Shown here piece after piece: positions 25,064 to 32,482 of a stretch of 64,000 nucleotides of DNA; the stretch's first letter is position 1, and every line of letters starts with the position of its first letter. Source of the stretch: Kribbella italica (GTDB lineage Bacteria > Actinomycetota > Actinomycetes > Propionibacteriales > Kribbellaceae); NCBI RefSeq assembly GCF_014205135.1, contig NZ_JACHMY010000001.1:4154001-4218000 (forward strand). Direction: 5' to 3'. The translations under genes and the position numbers were made by a program. The notes beneath the pieces were generated by a model, which was not told the origin of the DNA, did no database searches, and saw only the letters and a list, made by a program, of their open reading frames with translations.

Positions 25064-25914
25064 TTCCTCACCGCCAGCTTGTCGGACAGCCGGACGCCGA
25101 TGACGTTGGTCGCGACCACCACGATCGCGATCGTCAGCCCGGGGATCAGGGCCGGGCCGACGATGCCCTGGATGACACCGGTCCGGCCTTCCTGCACCAT
25201 CAGGCCCCACTCCGAGCTCGGCGGCTGCGAGCCGAAGCCGAGGAAGTTCAGCGACGCGAGGCTCATCAGGCCCTCGCCGAACAGCACGACCAGGTAGCCG
25301 ACGAGCGTGGGCATCAGGTTGGGCAACAGGTACCTGCCGCACAGCACGACACCGCCGACTCCCTGCAGGCGGTACGCGTCGACGTACGGGCGGGCCATCT
25401 CCTCCAGCGCGATCGCGCGGGTGAACTTGGCGATCGCCGGCGCGTAGGCCAGCGCCATCCCCAGGACCGAGGTCAGTTGCCCGCGGTCGAACACCGCGAT
25501 CACCAGGACGACGAACAGCAGGCCCGGGAACGCGAACATCACGTCGGTCACCCGGCTCAGCGCCGTGTCGACCCAGCCGCCCTTCCAGGCAGCGGTGATG
25601 CCGATCACGACGCCCATCACGGTCGCGACCGCGAGCAGCGCGATCGCGCCGAGCAGGCTCGGCCGCGCCCCGTGGATGATCCGCGACAAGATGTCGCGGC
25701 CCAACTGGTCGGTGCCGAGCCAGTGGGTCGCGTTCGGCGGCTCCCAGAGCGCGCCGAAGTCGGTCTGGGACGGATCGAACGGCGAGACGATCGGCGCGAA
25801 GACCGCGGCGATCACGGCCAGCGCCAGGACGGCGGCACTCAGGTAGAACGGCCACTCCTGGCGACGGCGGGTGGCCGTGGCGGTCAGGACGGGCGCGGAC
25901 AGATCAACGGTCAT
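25060..25914 (-). CDS. Peptide-type ABC importer permease (DppC-like)
   Basis: 284 residues. The N-terminal helix is followed by the family mark WLGTDQLGRDILSRIIHGAR, then five further helices and the EAA-type loop (EEMARPYVDAYRLQGVGG). It forms the channel with the DppB-like subunit. Start codon overlaps the upstream permease stop. Confidence 0.93.
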   Translation of the reverse strand: MTVDLSAPVLTATATRRRQEWPFYLSAAVLALAVIAAVFAPIVSPFDPSQTDFGALWEPPNATHWLGTDQLGRDILSRIIHGARPSLLGAIALLAVATVMGVVIGITAAWKGGWVDTALSRVTDVMFAFPGLLFVVLVIAVFDRGQLTSVLGMALAYAPAIAKFTRAIALEEMARPYVDAYRLQGVGGVVLCGRYLLPNLMPTLVGYLVVLFGEGLMSLASLNFLGFGSQPPSSEWGLMVQEGRTGVIQGIVGPALIPGLTIAIVVVATNVIGVRLSDKLAVRK

Positions 25915-26855
25915 GAGACGCTCCTGGCCAGGACCCTTGCGTCGAGCAACGGATAGATCAGGTCGACGAGCACAGTGACGGCCATGTAGGCGATCACCAT
26001 GTAGAGCAGGATCGCCTGCACCACCGGGAAGTCGTGGGTGTTGATCGCCTCCACCAGCAGGCTGCCGATCCCGTTCAGCCCGAAGACTCCCTCGACCACG
26101 ACCGTGCCGGCCAGCATGCCGGCCAGGATCAGCCCGCACATCGTCACGATCGGGCCGAGGGAGTTCCGCAGGACGTGCCGCAGGACGGTCTTCCGGGACT
26201 GAAGACCGTAGCTGCGGGCCGCCTCGACGTGGTCGAGACTCTGCTGCTCGACCATCGTCTGCCGGGTGACCCGGCTGACCACCGCGATCGCGCCGAGCGC
26301 GAGCGCGATGGCCGGCAGGGTGAGGTGGTGGATCCGGCCGAAGAAACCCTCGCCCGGGCCCGACACCGAGAACCAGCGCAGTTTCACCGCGAACACCGAG
26401 ATCAGCACGACCGCGACGACGAAGTTCGGGATCGAGGTCGCGAACGTGGTGATACCGGTGATGAAGGAGTCGATCGCGGTGCCCTTGCGCAGCGCGGAGA
26501 CCACGCCGAGCAGGACACCGATCACGATGAACAGCACCCCGGAGTACGCGACCAGGGACAGCGTCACCGGCAGCCGGCTGCCGAGCAGGTCGGTGACCGG
26601 CTGCTGGTAGATGAACGACGAGCCGAAGTCACCGTGCAGCAGATCGGTCGCCCAGATCCAGTACTGGTGCAGGAACGGCTGGTCCAGGTGGTACTCGGCC
26701 CGCACCGCGGCGATCCGCTCCGGTGTCATGTTCTCCGGGTTGCCGATCAGGAACGCGACCGGGTCACCGGGCGCTGCGTACATCCCGGCGAAGATCACGA
26801 ACGAGCTGATCACCAGGGTGAGCACCATCGCGCCAAGGCGCCGCAGTGCGACCAT
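25911..26855 (-). CDS. Peptide-type ABC importer permease (DppB-like)
   Basis: 314 residues. N-terminal helix, APGDPVAFLIGNPENMTPE, HGDFGSSFIYQQPV and the EAA loop (SLDHVEAARSYGLQSRKTVLRHVLRNSL) are classical DppB features; six helices predicted. It starts one base after the binding-protein gene, so is co-translated with it. Confidence 0.94.
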   Translation of the reverse strand: MVALRRLGAMVLTLVISSFVIFAGMYAAPGDPVAFLIGNPENMTPERIAAVRAEYHLDQPFLHQYWIWATDLLHGDFGSSFIYQQPVTDLLGSRLPVTLSLVAYSGVLFIVIGVLLGVVSALRKGTAIDSFITGITTFATSIPNFVVAVVLISVFAVKLRWFSVSGPGEGFFGRIHHLTLPAIALALGAIAVVSRVTRQTMVEQQSLDHVEAARSYGLQSRKTVLRHVLRNSLGPIVTMCGLILAGMLAGTVVVEGVFGLNGIGSLLVEAINTHDFPVVQAILLYMVIAYMAVTVLVDLIYPLLDARVLARSVS

Positions 26856-26856
26856 G

Positions 26857-28494
26857 TCAGGCCCCCTTGGTCCCGAGGTCGGCGGCCCACGGCGAGTAGC
26901 GGTAGCAACCGCTGGCCGGAACGCCGGTCACCTTCGACGACAGCGCCACCGTGCTCGGGCTGTCCACCACCGGGATCCACGGCATCGCCTCGGACCACTT
27001 CTTGGCCAGCTCGATCGCGATGCCGGCCCGTTCTCCGTCGTCCAAGGCCGCGCGGCCCTTGCTGACCAGCGCGTCGTACGCCGGGTCCTTGAGCAGCCAC
27101 TGCACCGTCGAGGTGCTGACGCCGTTCTTGTAGAAGCCGACCGGGTCGTTCTTGGAGACGAAGTAGTCGTCGGTCAGGATGTCGACGCTCTTGCGGATCG
27201 TCTCGTCGTACGGGTCGTACTGCGCGGTCGGGATCTGCGTGATCGTTGCCTTCAGCCCGATCTTCTGGGCGGCGTCGACGAACGCGTTGGCGATCACGTT
27301 GCGGACCGGCGATCCGTCGCTGGCGATGATCAGCGGCTGGGTCTCCCCGACCTCCTGGACCAGCTTCTTGGCCGCGTCCAGGTCGGACTGCTCGGGCTTG
27401 GCGGGCAGGCCCGGCAGGGCGTCGTACGCGGCCTTGAACTTGTCCTTCTCGTAGCCCCAGGCACCGGAACCGACGGGCTCCTTCCACGGCTGGCCGAGAC
27501 CCGAGAACGCGGCCTTGGCCACGCCCGCGCGGTCGATCGACATCGCCAGCGCCTTGCGCAGCCAGACGTCCTTCAGGCCGCCGCGGTCGGTGATCATCAT
27601 GTTCCAGACCCGGGTGTCCGGGCCCTGGCTGACCGTCGTGGCACCGCCGGTGGCGAGCTGGGTCGCCGAGGACAGGTTCTCCAGGTACGAGCCGGTCGCC
27701 TCGCCGGTCTTCAGGGAGTTGACGATCACGTCGTCGCTGCCCCACTTGAAGGTGATCTCGTCGGTCTTCGCGGCCTTCGGCTTGTTCCAGTAGTTCGGCG
27801 CCTTGGTCAGCGTGATCGACTTGCCGGACTGCCACTCCTTCAGCTGGAACGGGCCGGTGCAGGCGTCGGTCCCGGCCGGCGTACCGTACTTCTTGCCCTG
27901 CGACTCGACACCCTTGCGGCTCAGGACGACGCCCGCGTCGCCGGCGATCGCCTCGACGAAGACGGCGTCGGACTGCTTGAACTTGACCGTCACCTCGTTC
28001 GGGCCGGTCTTGGTGACCCCGGTGACGTTCACGTACTCGTCGGACTCCGAGGCGCCGTCGGCGCGGTGCCGGTCCAGGCTCCACAGCACGTCGTCGGCCG
28101 TCATCGGGCTGCCGTCGTGGAAGGTGACGCCCTGGCGGATCGTGAAGACCAGTGTGGTCGCGTCCTTCCAGGCGTACTTCTCGGCCAGCCCCGGCTTGAG
28201 GGTCAGGTCGGGCTGCAGCTGCAGGAGGCGGTCGCAGACGTTGGCCAGGATCAGATCGCTCTGCGAGTTGGCCGCGTCGTTGTCGAGATCGAGCGAACGC
28301 GGCTCCTTCGGCATGAACCAGATCGCCTTGTCGAGCTGACCGGCCGCGGCCGGGGTGCTGTCGACCAGCTTGATCTGGTCCAGCACCGGCGACTGCGCCG
28401 GGCTGCCGCTGTCACCGCAGCCGGCGGCGACGAGCACGCCGGCCGCGGCGAACGCCGTACCGGTGGTGAACCTCTTCAGAGAGGAGGCGGACAT
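26857..28494 (-). CDS. Substrate-binding lipoprotein of peptide-type ABC importer (SBP_bac_5)
   Basis: 545 residues. Lipoprotein signal with lipobox VAAGC, so it is anchored outside the membrane. The family pattern is seen in DLILANVCDRLLQL, LVFTIRQGVTFHDGSPMTADDV and RKALAMSIDRAGVAK. It delivers a peptide or related compound to the DppBCDF-like transporter encoded downstream. ATG at 28494 with GGAGC upstream. Ligand unknown, but the linked C45-type amidase suggests an N-acylated amino acid or peptide. Confidence 0.92.
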   Translation of the reverse strand: MSASSLKRFTTGTAFAAAGVLVAAGCGDSGSPAQSPVLDQIKLVDSTPAAAGQLDKAIWFMPKEPRSLDLDNDAANSQSDLILANVCDRLLQLQPDLTLKPGLAEKYAWKDATTLVFTIRQGVTFHDGSPMTADDVLWSLDRHRADGASESDEYVNVTGVTKTGPNEVTVKFKQSDAVFVEAIAGDAGVVLSRKGVESQGKKYGTPAGTDACTGPFQLKEWQSGKSITLTKAPNYWNKPKAAKTDEITFKWGSDDVIVNSLKTGEATGSYLENLSSATQLATGGATTVSQGPDTRVWNMMITDRGGLKDVWLRKALAMSIDRAGVAKAAFSGLGQPWKEPVGSGAWGYEKDKFKAAYDALPGLPAKPEQSDLDAAKKLVQEVGETQPLIIASDGSPVRNVIANAFVDAAQKIGLKATITQIPTAQYDPYDETIRKSVDILTDDYFVSKNDPVGFYKNGVSTSTVQWLLKDPAYDALVSKGRAALDDGERAGIAIELAKKWSEAMPWIPVVDSPSTVALSSKVTGVPASGCYRYSPWAADLGTKGA

Positions 28495-28502
28495 AGGTGC
28501 TC

Positions 28503-29597
28503 CTAGTCGTAAAGATTGAAGGGCACGAGCTCGTAGTCGTGCTCGCACGGGGTGCCTGCTGCGACGCGGTAGTCGCCGGTGGTGAGATCGACCAGGCTGG
28601 ACAGCACGGTCGACCATTGGCTCAGCGCGCCGAGCCGGTCGTCGGGATGGGCGCAGAGTGAGTCGGGCTGCCCCAGGTGGTCCGACATCGCGCTCCGCAC
28701 TGCCTTCGGTACGTCGGTGGTGGTGGCCGCCTCTTGCAGGCCTTTCCGGGCCTGTGGCACCCGGAGGAGTGAGTCAGGGGACATCGGCCGGTGCTGTGCC
28801 GCCAGCTGCGGGGGCACGAACGCCTGGTAGTGGTTGCCGTGCACAAGCAACCCGTCGACCGGGTACTCCCAGCCGTGGGCGCCCGGCGTGGTCTCGAGAT
28901 CGATGCTGAAACCGGATCGGTCGGTCAGCAGGGCGTTGCTCGCGATGTGCGCCCTCGTGCGGATGAGCACCTTGAGGGCGTCGGAGATCGTCGTGGAGTC
29001 CAGGACGAGGCGCCGGATCACCGTCTGCGGTATGCCGACGGTCTCGTCGAAACGGCCGCCGAGGCCGTTCGCGTTCAGCGCGAAGCCGTTACTGCTGGCA
29101 CCGTGCCGGCCGATCTGGCCGGCCTCGGTCTGGATGATCACGGTCGGTTTCGGCGGCTGGACGATCTTCAGGACCACGACGGTGTCCCTGACGGCGTGCC
29201 GCCAGTCCCAGTTCTGGCCGGCGTACACGTGACCGTCGGCGGCTGCTTGGCCGGTGATCGAGAAGGAGGTGCAGCCGTCGGTTTCGTCGGTCTTGCGGTA
29301 CTTGGCGGCGTCGTACACGATCTCGCCGCGGCAGTTCAGGACAACGATCTCGCGGACCGCCACACCCGCACCGGCCGCGATGCCCCGCAGCTCCTCGTAC
29401 AGTTCGGGGAAATCGGTGGCCACGAGGCGTTCCCACGGCGCGGACAGGGTCTGGATCTCGGTCCAGGTCCGGCCGAGCTGCTCCTCGAACGCGGCCCGGT
29501 AGTACGCGATCGACGCCCCGACCAGGTCGGCGGCTGCGCGTCCGTACTGCAGTCCGCGATCATAGGCCGACGGACTCGACACCTCGATGATCCTCAT
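28503..29597 (-). CDS. C45-family autoprocessing acyltransferase/amidohydrolase
   Basis: 364 residues, related to isopenicillin N acyltransferase and phospholipase-B-like/carcinine hydrolase NTN enzymes. Cys109 in ETDGCTSFSI would become the N-terminal nucleophile after self-cleavage. Other conserved pieces are VVLNCRGEIVYD, YAGQNWDWR, IIQTEAGQIGRHG and NANGLGG. It has no export signal. It leads the seven-gene operon (amidase, lipoprotein, two permeases, two ATPases, hydrolase), which implies hydrolysis of an imported acylated compound. RBS AAGGAG upstream. Confidence 0.85.
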   Translation of the reverse strand: MRIIEVSSPSAYDRGLQYGRAAADLVGASIAYYRAAFEEQLGRTWTEIQTLSAPWERLVATDFPELYEELRGIAAGAGVAVREIVVLNCRGEIVYDAAKYRKTDETDGCTSFSITGQAAADGHVYAGQNWDWRHAVRDTVVVLKIVQPPKPTVIIQTEAGQIGRHGASSNGFALNANGLGGRFDETVGIPQTVIRRLVLDSTTISDALKVLIRTRAHIASNALLTDRSGFSIDLETTPGAHGWEYPVDGLLVHGNHYQAFVPPQLAAQHRPMSPDSLLRVPQARKGLQEAATTTDVPKAVRSAMSDHLGQPDSLCAHPDDRLGALSQWSTVLSSLVDLTTGDYRVAAGTPCEHDYELVPFNLYD

Positions 29598-29632
29598 CAG
29601 GACGGAACTCCTTGTGGGGACTTACCATGGCA

Positions 29633-29719
29633 TTACAGGGGGACCGTCTTTGAACGGTTCGTTACAGGCTCGATGGGATCGGATGATACACAGATGACCG
29701 ATGAGGTAACAGGGGTTAC
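29633..29719. promoter_or_regulatory. Candidate RpiR operator region
   Basis: Between and at the start of the divergent genes lie TTACAGG twice (29633 and 29662), GAAC-G-GTTC (29652-29660) and GTAAC-AGGG-GTTAC (29706-29719, a 5-bp-arm inverted repeat at the start of the regulator gene). The AT-richer composition marks the promoter region. Which motif the RpiR protein reads is not settled. Confidence 0.35.
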
Positions 29720-30584
29720 GGCAAAGAATCCGGCGATCGCGGAGCTTCGGGCGCGCATTCGTGACCATTGGGACGAGTTCACCCCCGCCGCGCAGGCGGT
29801 CTGCCGGTCGCTGTCCGAGATCTCTCCCGAGCGGCTGCTGTACCTGTCCGCGGCCGATCTGGGCGTCGAGAGCCGGACCAGCAACGCGACCGTGATCCGG
29901 ACGCTGCAGGCACTCGGGTACAAGGGCCTGGCCGAGCTGAAGGACCAGGTCGCGTCCCCGTTCGGCACCGCGCAGCGCGAGCAGCGGCTGCGCGACCGGA
30001 TCACGTCGACCGGCGGCGACCCCAAGCACGTCTGGGACAAGGTGATCACCGAGGCGATCGAGCGGATCGAGTTCCTCAACGAGGGCTTCCCGATGGACGC
30101 GTACGCCGAAGCCGTCCGGCTCCTGCTCGACGCCCGCGAGATCGTCTCGTACGGCTTCGGCGCGAACTACGTCGCCGCCGAGCACCTCACCTTGAAGCTC
30201 CGCCGCCTGGGCCGCCCCGCCCGCGCGATCACCAACTCGGGCTTCCGCCTGGCCGACGACCTGATCGGCATCCAGCACGGCGACGTCGTGGTGGTGATCG
30301 CCCCCGGCCGCCTGATCCTGGACGCCGAAGCCGTCATCGCCCGCGGACGCTCGGTCGGCGCGCACATCATCCTGCTCTCGGAGCAAAAGGTCGCCGAACG
30401 CCTCGCCGGCGACGTCACGGTCGCCATGCACGTCCCCAACACCGTCACCGGCATCACCGCCGAGGTCCTCACCTCGATCGTCGTCACCGACGCCCTCGCC
30501 CAGGCGGTCGCGGCAGCCGACACGGAACACACGCTGGAGTCCGCCCACACGCTGGCGACCATCCGCCAGCAGTTGGGCTTCTGA
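29673..30584 (+). CDS. MurR/RpiR-family regulator
   Basis: About 303 residues (start at 29673; ATG 29694 is an alternative). N-terminal RpiR helix-turn-helix (LSAADLGVESRTSNATVIRTLQALGYKGLAELK), then a SIS domain (EIVSYGFGANYVAAEHLTLKLRRLG, DVVVVIAPGR). SIS domains normally bind phosphosugars. Here the regulator is divergent from a peptide/amide uptake operon, which it most likely controls. Some actinobacterial RpiR proteins regulate non-sugar uptake systems. Confidence 0.88.
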   Translation: MGSDDTQMTDEVTGVTAKNPAIAELRARIRDHWDEFTPAAQAVCRSLSEISPERLLYLSAADLGVESRTSNATVIRTLQALGYKGLAELKDQVASPFGTAQREQRLRDRITSTGGDPKHVWDKVITEAIERIEFLNEGFPMDAYAEAVRLLLDAREIVSYGFGANYVAAEHLTLKLRRLGRPARAITNSGFRLADDLIGIQHGDVVVVIAPGRLILDAEAVIARGRSVGAHIILLSEQKVAERLAGDVTVAMHVPNTVTGITAEVLTSIVVTDALAQAVAAADTEHTLESAHTLATIRQQLGF

Positions 30585-30595
30585 CCCGGGGGAAA

Positions 30596-30651
30596 GGAGC
30601 TACCGCATCCAGCCGGGCACCAGCCACTACGCCTGACGTTCCATCCCACGG
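30596..30651. repeat. 56-bp direct repeat, copy 1
   Basis: Begins GGAGCTACCGC and ends with a 27-bp block identical to copy 2 (30625-30651, containing GCCTGACGTTCCATCCC). Differs from copy 2 at about six positions in its first half. It lies directly after the RpiR gene. Confidence 0.8.
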
Positions 30652-30704
30652 TTGGGTGGTTGGACAGCACACAACGGTCGGTAGGTGCGCCGACCCCGCG
30701 ATGA

Positions 30705-30760
30705 GGAGCTGCCGCTTCCAGCCGCGCTCCAGTCACTACGCCTGACGTTCCATCCCACGG
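30705..30760. repeat. 56-bp direct repeat, copy 2
   Basis: Begins GGAGCTGCCGC; the last 27 bases (30734-30760) are identical to copy 1. The offset between copies is 109 bp. A further ACAACGGTCGG element occurs between the copies and again near 30987, so the whole intergenic block looks built of duplicated pieces. Confidence 0.8.
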
Positions 30761-31153
30761 CGGGTGATTAGGCGGCACGCCAGGGCCGTCAGGTGTACAC
30801 CCGACTCCGCGGGCAAGCCTCGGCGGTGCACCATGCGCAGCGCGGCCCGCCGCACGGCGGCTAACCGGCCCCCGTCCATGCCACCGTGCTGCGGCCGGGA
30901 TACTGCCCGGGCCGCCGTGGGATCATGCCCGGGTCGGAAACCTGCCAGGCCCGCCGTCCCGCCCCGGCGGAGGCCTACCCGCCCACAACGGTCGGGCGCG
31001 CACACTGCCCGGATGGCTCAAACGCTTCGCAGTCGGCCGATGCGACCTCAGCTCCGCGCGACCTCATCGGCCGCATGGCCGCCCGCATACAGCCAATCGA
31101 TTCGGCCGCCCGAGCACCCCCGGAAGCGGGCGTGCGTCGGTAACATCCCCTCC

Positions 31154-31480
31154 ATGATCTTCATCACCGCGAAGTTCCGCGTCCTGCCCGACGACGCCGA
31201 CAACTGGCCCGCCATCACCGCCGACTTCACCACTGCGACCCGCAACGAGCCCGGCTGCCTGTGGTTCGACTGGTCCCGCTCGGTCGACGACCCCACCGAG
31301 TACGTCCTCGTCGAGGCTTTCGCCGACGACGACGCCGCCTCGGCCCACGTCACCTCAGCCCACTTCAAGGCGGCCCAGCAGTCCCTCCCACCCCACCTGC
31401 TCGAGACGCCCCGCATCGTCAACTTCAAACTCGACCAGAACAACTGGTCCGAACTGGGCGAACTAGCCGTCAACCGCTGA
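31154..31480 (+). CDS. ABM-family quinol monooxygenase-like protein
   Basis: 108 residues with the ferredoxin-like ABM fold: FITAKFRVLPDDADNW, RNEPGCLWFDWSRSVDDPTEYVLVEAF and SAHFKAAQ. Relatives include YgiN and small polyketide-tailoring monooxygenases. ATG at 31154, only weak RBS (CCCCTCC precedes), so possibly leaderless. Stands alone at the edge of the accessory region. Confidence 0.85.
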   Translation: MIFITAKFRVLPDDADNWPAITADFTTATRNEPGCLWFDWSRSVDDPTEYVLVEAFADDDAASAHVTSAHFKAAQQSLPPHLLETPRIVNFKLDQNNWSELGELAVNR

Positions 31481-31486
31481 CCCGGC

Positions 31487-31660
31487 TCACCGGAACTGGC
31501 GTTCCTGAGCAGCAAGGATGTCCCGCACGAGGTCGTCCGGGATCCGCACAACACAGATCTCGACGCCGAGTTCCGCGATCGCCTGCCCCTGCCAGGATCT
31601 CCCCCGCAGATGCTTGACCGTGAGCTCGTCGCTTATCGGCAGGTGCGGATATCCCGGGGC
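31487..31660 (-). pseudogene. C-terminal remnant of an unidentified gene
   Basis: A coding-looking end of about 57 residues (PISDELTVKHLRGRSWQGQ...EICVVRIPDDLVRDILAAQ) reads up to a TGA at 31487. No start codon with a ribosome site or recognisable upstream domain precedes it. Upstream in the same frame the translation becomes Arg/Cys-rich nonsense. I take it as a truncated gene; family not recognised. Confidence 0.35.
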
Positions 31661-31845
31661 GCGGAATAGCTCCGCTGGTCGAGGGCGTGGCTGTCGATTC
31701 CAATGCCGGTGCTCAGAGCCAATGGCAGCACGGCTGTTGATCAATCCAGCCTCGCTCCGATTGCGTACGCGAGTCCGACAACAATGCCGATGGCGCTGCC
31801 AAGTGGTGCCGCAGAAACCGTGCCCGCTCCGCAGCCAGGCAGAAG

Positions 31846-32355
31846 CTACTCGACTTCGCTCGTCCGAACGTCGTGCATCCGCCGGAGCCACTCGGCAAGT
31901 GGGTCAAGATCGTCGACATGCTCGTGGGTCACATTGATGGCCGTGCCGTGAATGTCCCTGATCCTGACAGAGGCTTTACCGATCGCAAGGTAGCGAAAAA
32001 CCGGCGACTTTGGTCGCAGGGTGACATCTCGGATCTGCGTCCATTTTAGTTTGCGTGGGCCGAGCTGAACGCCTTCCAGGTCGAATGTAAGGACCGACGG
32101 TTTGACGAGCCGCCACACAAGCCAAAGACCCCGTGGTACGAGAAGTGCAAGACCGACGATACCGACCCACACGAGGACCCTGGAGCGCGGTTCGCTCGAG
32201 GTGTTGTTGTCGATGATCAGGTAGATGCACCACAGCACAACCAAGATCAGACCGACAAGCCAAAATACCGCTCGGCCGCGTCGCGCGGGAACGTCAACGC
32301 CGCTACCTAGATCGATTTCAGCGGTCCAGGTTTCAGGTTGTGCTGCATCGCGCAT
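31846..32355 (-). CDS. Two-helix membrane protein with PH-like cytoplasmic domain
   Basis: 169 residues. Two membrane helices (AVFWLVGLILVVLWCIYLII and VLVWVGIVGLALLVP) are followed by a PH/YdbT-like beta domain (SVLTFDLEGVQLGPRKLKWTQI, VRIRDIHGTAINV). The ATG at 32355 has GGAG upstream. It is on the same strand as, and 128 bp downstream of, the RHS gene, the usual position of an immunity gene, and its base composition is less GC-rich than the core genes. Unknown function; immunity to the RHS tail is a hypothesis only. Confidence 0.6.
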   Translation of the reverse strand: MRDAAQPETWTAEIDLGSGVDVPARRGRAVFWLVGLILVVLWCIYLIIDNNTSSEPRSRVLVWVGIVGLALLVPRGLWLVWRLVKPSVLTFDLEGVQLGPRKLKWTQIRDVTLRPKSPVFRYLAIGKASVRIRDIHGTAINVTHEHVDDLDPLAEWLRRMHDVRTSEVE

Positions 32356-32392
32356 TCGGGTGCTCCTGGGTCGAGAACTGCTTTGGTTGGCC

Positions 32393-32430
32393 TGCGTGTG
32401 GCCCTGGAGCCGCGTCCAGAGCCACACGCA
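32393..32430 (-). terminator. Long hairpin between RHS gene and downstream membrane-protein gene
   Basis: TGCGTGTGGC pairs with GCCACACGCA (10 bp). After one C-A mismatch, CTGGA pairs with TCCAG, with a 6-nt loop. No U tract follows on the minus strand. It could terminate most RHS transcripts or attenuate expression of the next gene. Confidence 0.55.
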
Positions 32431-32482
32431 CGCGTCGTCGTTGATCTACGCTACGGGATTCGGTACCCCACGGGTCGAGACA

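Larger units (their letters stand above)
30585..31153. other. Gene-free repeat-bearing spacer
   Basis: About 570 bp without a credible gene. Reading frames exist only because of high GC. It contains the two 56-bp repeats and the ACAACGGTCGG duplications. No tRNA, hairpin with U tract or known riboswitch was recognised. Confidence 0.6.

Noticed and set aside
30596..30760. Two direct repeats considered as a CRISPR remnant
   Set aside because: Only two units of 56 bp with mismatches, no regular spacers and no cas genes in the window.
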